Assembly: GCA_028696715.1 (NCBI GenBank)
Contig: JAQVGO010000022.1
Span: forward strand, 1-32,100
From: Bacteroidales bacterium
Lineage (GTDB): Bacteria; Bacteroidota; Bacteroidia; Bacteroidales; F082
DNA length: 32,100 nucleotides
Reading direction: 5' to 3'
The position numbers were made by a program, and so were the translations under genes. This document shows, in pieces, positions 25,518 to 32,100 of this stretch; position 1 is the stretch's first letter, and each line of letters begins with the position of its first letter. The notes beneath the pieces are model-generated. The model was given only the letters and a program-made list of their open reading frames with translations. It had not been told where the DNA came from and made no database searches.

Positions 25518-28301
25518 ATGAGTTCCGAAGAACGTCCCAAATTATTTCTATTAGATGCTATGGCATTGATTTACAGAGCTTTTTTTGCATTGAATAAAAA
25601 TCCACGGATTAATTCAAAAGGCTTGAATACCTCAGCAATTTTAGGTTTTACTAATACCCTGTATGAAGTATTAAAAAAGGAAAACCCTGCGTATATTGGA
25701 GTTGCTTTTGACAGCATGGCTCCCACGCAACGCCATATTGATTTTGCCGACTACAAAGCTAACCGCGAAAAAATGCCCGACGATCTGGCCGCATCAATCC
25801 CCTATATTATGAAGGTAATAGAGGCCTTTCGTATTCCTATACTGGTTATGGACGGTTTTGAAGCAGATGATATCATCGGCACACTGGCAAAACAAGCAGA
25901 AAAACAAGGTTTTGTAACGTATATGATGACGCCGGACAAGGATTTTGGCCAATTGGTTTCGGAGCATATTTTTATGTATAAACCAGCCAAATCAGGCGAA
26001 GATGCCCAGGTTTGGGGCCCAAAGGAGGTGTGCGAACGCTATGGCATTTCTGAGCCCGAACAAATGATTGATATCCTTGGGCTTTGGGGCGATGCTTCGG
26101 ATAATATTCCCGGTGTTCCGGGTGTTGGCGAAAAAACAGCAGCTAAACTGATTAGCCAGTTTGGGTCGATCGAAGCGGTACTACAAAACACTTCTGAGTT
26201 AAAAGGCAAACAAAAGGAGAATCTCGAAAACTTTGCCGATCAAGCCAGACAGTCCCGTCAGTTGGCAACCATAATAACCGATGTGCCCATCGCCTTTGAA
26301 GCGGATAAACTAAAGCTTGAAAGCCCTGATATGGAAAAGCTTCAGGAGCTGTTTGATGAGCTGGAATTCAGAACTTTTGCCAAACGCATGATGCAGGATG
26401 CACAAAAGCAGGCTGCTTCCAATTCGCAGGACGATTTGTTCAGTCAGTTGAACCCTGAAGAGCTTTCGGAAATGCATCCGTCTGAAAAGCAAACGATCGA
26501 AACCCTTGAACATGAATATGTTTTGGTACAATCTGAGCAGGAACTAAAGGCACTTGCTAAAGAACTTACACTACAAAAGAGCTTTTGTTTCGACACCGAA
26601 ACAACTGCTGTGGATGCTCATAATGCAGAGTTGGTCGGGCTTTCGTTTGCCGTCAAACCACATCATGCCTGGTACGTTCCTATGCCACAAAATTATCACG
26701 AATGCCAGCAGAAGCTGGAACATTTCAGAAGTGTTTTCGAAAGTGAAAAAATTGAAAAAACAGGTCAGAATCTGAAATATGATATTTCGGTTTTGCGGTG
26801 GTACGACATTGAGGTGAAAGGACCTTTGTTTGATACCATGATAGCGCATTATCTGATCGAACCAGATCAAAGGCATAATATGGATGTGCTGGCCGAAACT
26901 TATTTAAACTATTCGCCTGTTTCGATCGAAAGCCTGATCGGAAAGAAAGGAAAAAATCAGGGGAATATGCGCGATGTGCCAATCGAAAAGGTAAAAGAAT
27001 ATGCCGCAGAGGATGCCGACATCACCCTGCAGTTGAGGCATAAACTGGAACCTGAGCTTGAGAAACAGGGCGTTCGCCGGATATTTGATGAGATAGAAAT
27101 GCCTCTGGTTCGTGTTTTGGCTGCTATGGAAGCCGAAGGTGTAAAGGTGGACGGGGATAATCTTCAGCAGATCAGCGAGCTAATGGGAAAGGAAATTCTG
27201 GAACTGGAAAAAGCAATCTACGATGCTGCCGGAATGCAATTTAACATTGCTTCGCCCAAGCAACTCGGTGAAGTGCTTTTCGATCATCTTGGCTTGCAAC
27301 AAAAAGCAAAAAAGACAAAAACAGGACAGTATTCCACCTCCGAAGATGTGTTGTCGAAAATACAAAAAGCACATCCTGTTATCTCCATGATTTTGGATTA
27401 TCGGTCGCTTACCAAGCTCAAATCAACCTATATTGATGCCTTGCCAACCCTGATCAATCCCCGTGATGGCAGGATACATACCAGCTATAATCAGGCTGTT
27501 GCAGCAACCGGCAGGTTAAGCTCGAATAATCCAAATTTGCAAAACATTCCTATCCGCACCGAAAGAGGCCGTGAGATCAGAAAAGCTTTTGTGCCCCGGA
27601 ATAAAGATTTCACGCTGTTGGCTGCTGATTATTCACAGATCGAATTGCGTATCATTGCCCATCTAAGTAAGGATACAGGCATGATGGAGGCCTTCAGAAA
27701 TGGCCTGGATATCCATACCGCAACGGCATCCAGGGTTTATGGTGTAGGATTGGAGGATGTTACAAAAGAGATGCGGAGAAATGCCAAGACTGTTAATTTC
27801 GGAATCATTTATGGCATTTCTGCTTTTGGTTTGTCAGAGCGACTCGACATTCCGCGGGGCGAAGCGGCGGGCATCATAAAGAGCTATTTTGAGCAGTATC
27901 CCGGGATTAAAGCTTATATGAATACTCAAATTGAGTTTGCCCGCAAAAATGGCTATGTCGAAACCATGCTCGGAAGGCGACGCTACCTGCGCGATATCAA
28001 TGTTTCGAACAGTGTGGTGCGGGGATTTGCCGAAAGAAATGCCATCAATGCGCCCATCCAGGGCAGCTCGGCCGATATGATCAAATTGGCCATGATACGG
28101 ATTCAGGAGGAGATTAAGCAGCGTAAATTACAATCCAGGATGATCCTGCAGGTGCATGATGAGTTGGTGTTTGATGCCTTGCTATCAGAGCTGGACGAGC
28201 TAAAACCCATGATCGAGAAAGCAATGAAAAATGCCTTGCCATTGGATGTTCCTTTGGTTGTTGAGATGAACACCGGAAACAACTGGCTCGAAGCACATTA
28301 A
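25518..28301 (+). CDS. polA: DNA polymerase I
   Basis: This 927-residue three-domain repair and replication polymerase has a 5' nuclease domain (about 1-295) with FEADDIIGTLA, MTPDKDFGQL and GVPGVGEKTA. The 3'-5' exonuclease domain (about 330-515) keeps D359 and E361 in FDTETT, NLKYD in the second motif and YAAEDAD in the third, so proofreading is predicted to be active, unlike in many Firmicutes and Thermus PolA proteins. The polymerase domain has motif A with D704 in ADYSQIELR, motif B KTVNFGIIYG, and motif C HDE at 880-882 in LQVHDELVFD. ATG 25518 gives the normal N-terminus. It is divergent from acpP, and its last four bases overlap the convergent comB gene. Confidence 0.97.
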   Translation: MSSEERPKLFLLDAMALIYRAFFALNKNPRINSKGLNTSAILGFTNTLYEVLKKENPAYIGVAFDSMAPTQRHIDFADYKANREKMPDDLAASIPYIMKVIEAFRIPILVMDGFEADDIIGTLAKQAEKQGFVTYMMTPDKDFGQLVSEHIFMYKPAKSGEDAQVWGPKEVCERYGISEPEQMIDILGLWGDASDNIPGVPGVGEKTAAKLISQFGSIEAVLQNTSELKGKQKENLENFADQARQSRQLATIITDVPIAFEADKLKLESPDMEKLQELFDELEFRTFAKRMMQDAQKQAASNSQDDLFSQLNPEELSEMHPSEKQTIETLEHEYVLVQSEQELKALAKELTLQKSFCFDTETTAVDAHNAELVGLSFAVKPHHAWYVPMPQNYHECQQKLEHFRSVFESEKIEKTGQNLKYDISVLRWYDIEVKGPLFDTMIAHYLIEPDQRHNMDVLAETYLNYSPVSIESLIGKKGKNQGNMRDVPIEKVKEYAAEDADITLQLRHKLEPELEKQGVRRIFDEIEMPLVRVLAAMEAEGVKVDGDNLQQISELMGKEILELEKAIYDAAGMQFNIASPKQLGEVLFDHLGLQQKAKKTKTGQYSTSEDVLSKIQKAHPVISMILDYRSLTKLKSTYIDALPTLINPRDGRIHTSYNQAVAATGRLSSNNPNLQNIPIRTERGREIRKAFVPRNKDFTLLAADYSQIELRIIAHLSKDTGMMEAFRNGLDIHTATASRVYGVGLEDVTKEMRRNAKTVNFGIIYGISAFGLSERLDIPRGEAAGIIKSYFEQYPGIKAYMNTQIEFARKNGYVETMLGRRRYLRDINVSNSVVRGFAERNAINAPIQGSSADMIKLAMIRIQEEIKQRKLQSRMILQVHDELVFDALLSELDELKPMIEKAMKNALPLDVPLVVEMNTGNNWLEAH

Positions 28302-29014
28302 AGTTTTTGCATTTTTCCATCTTTAAGCACCGGAACCACATCCAGTTGGTCAGGTTGCAGACAATAATCAATATCCCGTTGGTAACCGTTTGCCTGCAGG
28401 TATTTCAAATGGAAACAATTTTGCAACTTATCTGCAATATTACCGGTTTCTGAACCATAAAACTGTAATACAAGACTACCCAGATCGTCTGTTTTTACCT
28501 GGCTTTGTTCGCTGATCAAGCTAATCAGCATACCGGCACATAAGGCATCATCGAGCGAAAATTTACCTGCGGTACCTGAGCATATAATTACAATATTATT
28601 GGATTTATTTGCTAAATAATTGGCAACAGCAGTTATATTAACGAAGCTTGCAGCGATTGTTTCGCCGGCTGTTATACTTTGTTTAAGTGCCCGGGTTCCG
28701 TTTGTGGTCGAAAGGATAATTGTTTGGCCTGCTATATTTTTTCGTTGGTATTCCAGCGGAGAGTTTCCCAGATGAAAACCTTCAATTTTCATAGCATTGC
28801 GTTCGCCAGCCAGCAAAGCTTTCCCGGTTGAATATTGGTCAAAAATTTGTCTTGCCTGTTTCTCGGATTCAGCCGGTACAATGGCTGTGGCACCATGATA
28901 CAAAGCCGTGGCGATAACAGTGGTGGCACGCAATACGTCAATTACAACAGCCGTCTTACCTTCCAGATCAAGCAGTTGGCAATCCTTATAAGTGCCGGCA
29001 ACTTCTATCTGCAT
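28298..29014 (-). CDS. comB: 2-phosphosulfolactate phosphatase (ComB family)
   Basis: This 238-residue protein of the ComB family hydrolyses 2-phosphosulfolactate to sulfolactate in characterised members of coenzyme M synthesis; in Bacteroidota, where coenzyme M is not expected, the real substrate is uncertain. Family stretches seen are VVIDVLRATTVIATAL (about 23-38), LLAGERNAMKIEGFHLGNSP (about 71-90), STTNGTRAL and ICSGTAGKFSLDDALCAG. It starts directly after the pfkA stop with no intervening base (TAAATG), so the two are likely co-translated. Confidence 0.85.
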   Translation of the reverse strand: MQIEVAGTYKDCQLLDLEGKTAVVIDVLRATTVIATALYHGATAIVPAESEKQARQIFDQYSTGKALLAGERNAMKIEGFHLGNSPLEYQRKNIAGQTIILSTTNGTRALKQSITAGETIAASFVNITAVANYLANKSNNIVIICSGTAGKFSLDDALCAGMLISLISEQSQVKTDDLGSLVLQFYGSETGNIADKLQNCFHLKYLQANGYQRDIDYCLQPDQLDVVPVLKDGKMQKL

Positions 29015-30133
29015 TTATTTTGATTTTTTCTCGGGCATCTGGATACCCAGCGAGATGCTAAGTCCGCTGGCTGTTTTAACAAGAGCATTTTCGAGAGTTA
29101 CGAGATTGGGCTGAGCCACAGCTTCTTTCAAAGGCACCGAAACAAAATAAGGATGGCGATAGGCAACCATTTTTCCGAAGTCTTCATTAAGAGCCATCTC
29201 AAAGGCTTTTACGCCCAGCTGCGAAGCCAATACCCGATCGTAGGCAATGGGAATGCCTCCGCGCTGCAAATGGCCTAAAACGGTTTGACGCATATCAGGT
29301 TCAAATCCTGCTGTTTTGAGCTGCTTGATCAAGGCATTTGCAATGCCTCCCAGTTTTAGGTTTTCGTAGCCCACTTCTGTGCTTTCTTCGTAAACCATTT
29401 CGCCGTCTTTGGGTTTGGCACCTTCGGCAACTACAACCACCGCAAAGCCTCTTCCACGGTTAAAGCGTGATTCCAGTTTTTGCTTTACAATATTGATGTC
29501 GTAAGGAAATTCAGGAATCAGACACACTTCGGCTCCACCGGCAACTGCTGCGTTGAGGGCTATCCAGCCGGCATAGCGCCCCATCACCTCAACCACAAAA
29601 ACACGGTTATGACTGGCAGCTGTTGTCACTAGTTTATCAACGGCTTCTGTTGCAATTTCTACGGCTGTTTGAAAACCAAAAGTTGAATCTGTTGAAGAAA
29701 GATCGTTGTCGATCGTTTTAGGCACGCCAATGATGTTAAGACCTTTTTCGTATAGTGCCTGTGAGATACGCTGCGAGCCGTCGCCACCGATATTGATCAC
29801 AGCATCAATACCCATGTATTGCAGCTTTCGAATCATCTCGTCCGAACGATCAACAGCCGACCACGAGCCATCCTTGTTTTTTACAGGCCAGGCAAACGGG
29901 CCGCCTTTGTTTGTTGTTTCTATTATTGTACCACCCTGAAAATGAATCCCTTTAACCACTTCTGGTGTGAGTACTTTCAATTCGGTTGGCTCCCAAAGTA
30001 CGCCATTAAATGCTTGTATGCTACCCAAAACCTCCCAGTCTTTTTCCTGTGAGGCTCTTTTAACGATTGCTCTTATCACAGCGTTCAGTCCCGGGCAGTC
30101 GCCTCCGCCTGTAACAATCAAAACTCTCTTCAT
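29015..30133 (-). CDS. pfkA: 6-phosphofructokinase
   Basis: This 372-residue glycolytic enzyme forms fructose 1,6-bisphosphate. GGGDCPGLNAVIRA is at about 9-22. IGGDGS gives D118-G119, equivalent to E. coli D103-G104. PKTIDNDL gives K139 and catalytic D142, equivalent to positions 124 and 127. Glycine at the first donor site favours ATP as phosphoryl donor; lysine at the second is the residue seen in pyrophosphate-dependent enzymes and in some ATP-dependent enzymes of actinobacteria. MGRYAGWIA and GHLQRGG are also present. It is followed without a gap by comB. Confidence 0.93.
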   Translation of the reverse strand: MKRVLIVTGGGDCPGLNAVIRAIVKRASQEKDWEVLGSIQAFNGVLWEPTELKVLTPEVVKGIHFQGGTIIETTNKGGPFAWPVKNKDGSWSAVDRSDEMIRKLQYMGIDAVINIGGDGSQRISQALYEKGLNIIGVPKTIDNDLSSTDSTFGFQTAVEIATEAVDKLVTTAASHNRVFVVEVMGRYAGWIALNAAVAGGAEVCLIPEFPYDINIVKQKLESRFNRGRGFAVVVVAEGAKPKDGEMVYEESTEVGYENLKLGGIANALIKQLKTAGFEPDMRQTVLGHLQRGGIPIAYDRVLASQLGVKAFEMALNEDFGKMVAYRHPYFVSVPLKEAVAQPNLVTLENALVKTASGLSISLGIQMPEKKSK

Positions 30134-30194
30134 AAATGCTTATTTTCCATGGAGAAACGTATTATTTCTCCTGATTATTTCATATTAACTATTT

Positions 30195-30237
30195 CAAAAC
30201 TAATGCGAATGAAACGCAAAATGTTTCGGCAAAGATA
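30195..30237 (-). promoter_or_regulatory. Two candidate -7 promoter elements for pfkA-comB
   Basis: On the minus strand TAGTTTTG (30195-30202) and TATCTTTG (30230-30237) both match TAnnTTTG exactly, about 60 and 95 bases before the pfkA ATG. Neither has a clear -33 box at 19-21 bases. The region 30238-30330 shows nothing else. Confidence 0.4.
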
Positions 30238-30330
30238 AGCAGATCAATCGGTGGTTGAGAAATAGTAACCGTTTTGAACCCAAAAGAGTTTCTGCAATCG
30301 GTTGATAAGGCTATAATGTAAAGCGAGGAG

Positions 30331-30366
30331 GCTGAAAAATAATAAAGCCCTCGTTGTGAGGGCTTT
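30331..30366 (-). terminator. Rho-independent terminator of tRNA-Phe
   Basis: A perfect 9-bp stem, AAAGCCCTC (30344-30352) with GAGGGCTTT (30358-30366), closes a 5-base loop. On the minus strand it is followed by ATTATTTTTC. It begins six bases past the tRNA 3' end, so it fits termination of the tRNA transcript. Confidence 0.75.
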
Positions 30367-30371
30367 AGGTG

Positions 30372-30444
<73 letters not shown>

Positions 30445-30461
30445 AGCGTTTTTTGGAGCGG

Positions 30462-30490
30462 CAAAGATATAACAAAAATCGAAATGCAAA
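30462..30490 (-). promoter_or_regulatory. Promoter for tRNA-Phe
   Basis: On the minus strand TATCTTTG (30462-30469) is an exact -7 match, 18 bases before the tRNA 5' end. TTTG at 30487-30490 is a possible -33 box, although 17 bases is slightly short for the spacing. Confidence 0.5.
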
Positions 30491-30574
30491 AAGTTTTTCG
30501 AAAAAACACCCAGGCCAAGCTTATCTGTTTTGATACCACAGACAGGGATTATCACAGAGCTAAGGTAATACGTG

Positions 30575-30605
30575 TTGACATCCAACCGAAAATACCTTAT
30601 CTTAG
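30575..30605 (+). promoter_or_regulatory. Candidate promoter for the propeller protein gene
   Basis: TTG (30575-30577) and TATCTTAG (30598-30605, one mismatch to TAnnTTTG) are 20 bases apart. The leader to ATG 30721 would be about 110 bases. It contains a weak inverted pair, TGCCA (30639-30643) and TGGCA (30656-30660), and nothing else recognisable. Confidence 0.35.
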
Positions 30606-30720
30606 CATCCAAATTTAATTACCGAACCAAAACAACCTGCCAAATGTTTTTTTACTGGCAATTTTATGAAACTATGTGCTTAGGCAGCCCGGACTCCCTG
30701 CTGCTATAACACCAAGGACT

Positions 30721-32100
30721 ATGAAAAAGCTACTCTTCCTCATACTACTTGCCGCACATTGTCTTGCAGCCTACACCCAGCCCATTGCCCTGGAATGGCA
30801 GGCCTGTTTTGGCACACCCTACAGGGAAGAAGTATATGATGTTTGCGCTACCGGTGATGGGTATATTTTGGTAGCTGAAAGTGGAGCAAACCCAGGCCAA
30901 GGGGTGGATATACTGATGATTCGTACTGATTTATCTGGAAACACCATTTGGGAGAAATATCTGGGAGGATCATCAACAGATAAACCATACAGGATATTCC
31001 CTGCAGGAGACGATAGTTATTATTTATATGCAGTCTCTGCTTCACAAGATCGGGATATATCGGACAACCCCTATCCAGAAGGCCTGGCAAATTATTGGCT
31101 GGTGAAAATCAATGGACAGGGAGAGATCATATGGGATAAGATGTTTGGGGGAAATTGCTACGATCAAGGCTGGGATGCCTGCCTCACGCATGACGGAGGC
31201 ATGGCCAGTTTGGGCTATACGTGCAGCGACGACGGCGACATCAGCAATTACTATGGCATGTGGGACACCTGGCTACTGCGCACTGACAGCCTGGGCAACA
31301 AGCTGTGGGACTTTAGCATTGGCACAGCAGGCCTCGATTTTCCCAGTGCAGTCATTCAAACCTCCGACAGGGGCTTTCTGGTCGCTTCGGGCTCCATGCC
31401 CACCACTGGCGGAAACATTAACTGCCAGCCTTATAATTTGGATTATTCTGATATTGTCCTGTTCAAAATTGATTCTATGGCCAATATCCAATGGCAGCAA
31501 TGTATTGGAGGTAGTGGTAATGAAGCGATTCAGGATATGATTGAAGTGGAGGACGGGTATATGCTGGCTTGTATTGTACAATCAGCCGATGGGGATATGA
31601 CGGGTTCAGGCTATCATTATGGCTATGATTCTCAGGGTCATCCATATACTGATGTGTGGCTGGCCAAACTCGATTTCGAAGGCAATATCGTTTGGCACAA
31701 GTGCTATGGTGGCACCGCACCGGATGTACCCAACAGCATATTCTCCACCGGCGACGGAGGCTATATCGTAATAGCCGAAACCGAATCGAACAACGGAGAT
31801 GTGTCGGGTAAACATCAACCACATGGATATTTTTCAGATATATGGGTGTTTAAGATCAATGCCAGTGGCGATCTGCTGTGGCAAAAATGTATTGGAGGCA
31901 TGGGTTACGACAGGCTGGACTGGAGCGGAGTGCTGGATATGGGAGATGGGAGTTATGTGATAACATCCACAATGCAGGTTGCTGAAAATGCCGGCGACAT
32001 CAATTGCGCTGAAAATATCGGTAGCTTCGATATCTGGCTTATCCAGATTCGCGACACCACGGTAGTTGGCAGCAACGAGCAGCCAGCCATAGCGCAAAGC
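30721..32100 (+). CDS. Secreted seven-repeat beta-propeller-like protein, probable T9SS cargo (3' truncated by window)
   Basis: The frame is open from ATG 30721 to the window edge, 460 codons without a stop. A signal peptide covers about 1-20 (KKLLFLILLAAHCLAAYTQ). Seven repeats of about 50-67 residues follow, each starting with W and a GG or G motif (WQACFG, WEKYLGG, WDKMFGG, WDFSIG, WQQCIGG, WHKCYGG, WQKCIGG) at W26, W77, W138, W196, W258, W325 and W387. Most contain a DGG/DGY strand, an acidic SxDGD-type turn, and a closing D-x-W-L-x-K-x-D strand followed by a G-x-x-W link. Seven repeats suit a seven-bladed beta-propeller. The last residues, VVGSNEQPAIAQS, look like the linker that usually precedes a type A sorting domain, which would lie outside the window. 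Ligand or enzymatic role is unknown. Confidence 0.82.
   Translation, partial: MKKLLFLILLAAHCLAAYTQPIALEWQACFGTPYREEVYDVCATGDGYILVAESGANPGQGVDILMIRTDLSGNTIWEKYLGGSSTDKPYRIFPAGDDSYYLYAVSASQDRDISDNPYPEGLANYWLVKINGQGEIIWDKMFGGNCYDQGWDACLTHDGGMASLGYTCSDDGDISNYYGMWDTWLLRTDSLGNKLWDFSIGTAGLDFPSAVIQTSDRGFLVASGSMPTTGGNINCQPYNLDYSDIVLFKIDSMANIQWQQCIGGSGNEAIQDMIEVEDGYMLACIVQSADGDMTGSGYHYGYDSQGHPYTDVWLAKLDFEGNIVWHKCYGGTAPDVPNSIFSTGDGGYIVIAETESNNGDVSGKHQPHGYFSDIWVFKINASGDLLWQKCIGGMGYDRLDWSGVLDMGDGSYVITSTMQVAENAGDINCAENIGSFDIWLIQIRDTTVVGSNEQPAIAQS

Noticed and set aside
28298..28326. TTAAAG ... CTTTAA inverted pair at the polA/comB junction
   Set aside because: A six-base A/T-rich pair with a 17-base loop is expected by chance in this composition.
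30639..30660. TGCCA/TGGCA stem in the leader of the propeller gene as a riboswitch or attenuator
   Set aside because: Five base pairs only, with no second structure or known riboswitch core.

Overview
The window comes from a Bacteroidota chromosome, most likely an order such as Bacteroidales or Marinilabiliales; the exact taxon cannot be fixed from this sequence. The evidence is an acpP-fabF-rnc cluster followed by an IPExxxVDY-like gene and pyk, proteins with type IX secretion (T9SS) style C-termini, PorT-like and Omp85-like outer-membrane proteins, a lamin-tail-domain protein, few Shine-Dalgarno sequences, and repeated matches to the Bacteroidota -7 promoter element TAnnTTTG placed just upstream of genes. 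Most of the window is ordinary core genome with little intergenic space.

Region by region: 1-3222 holds rfaE2 (heptose-phosphate adenylyltransferase), a small outer-membrane barrel, adenine deaminase and a doubtful short membrane ORF. 3223-5835 (minus) is an 870-residue modular secreted protein. 5953-9302 (plus) runs asd, ribF and an Omp85-like barrel protein. 9431-12655 holds a mannose-1-phosphate guanylyltransferase, behind the best promoter match on the plus strand, and a T9SS-exported subtilisin-like protease. 12657-14517 (minus) is a PhoB/PhoR-like two-component pair, divergent from a PorT-family barrel gene at 14714. 15338-17896 (minus) is ruvB, queG and a thioredoxin-family gene.

The 532-bp gap 17897-18428 is the largest gene-free stretch. 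It contains a 291-bp MITE-like element with perfect 15-bp terminal inverted repeats, a 6-bp target duplication (TATGTA) and two internal foldback structures. Directly beyond it starts a tight usp-SPOR-usp cluster (18429-20559), followed by a [2Fe-2S] ferredoxin gene.

20956-25246 (minus) carries acpP-fabF-rnc and then an IPExxxVDY-like gene with pyk, each group behind its own promoter match. polA (25518-28301, plus) is divergent from acpP and runs tail-to-tail into the minus-strand pfkA-comB pair. A tRNA-Phe(GAA) with its own promoter match and terminator lies at 30372-30444. The window ends inside a secreted protein of seven W...GG repeats, probably a seven-bladed beta-propeller, cut off where a T9SS sorting domain would be expected.

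Functionally the window mixes central metabolism (pfkA, pyk, asd, ribF, ade), fatty-acid synthesis (acpP, fabF), DNA and RNA maintenance (polA, ruvB, rnc, queG, tRNA), envelope sugar supply (rfaE2, the GDP-mannose gene), and secreted or outer-membrane proteins. I see no phage, CRISPR array or defence island. The accessory signals most worth following are the MITE-like element, the usp-SPOR-usp cluster and the terminal propeller protein.
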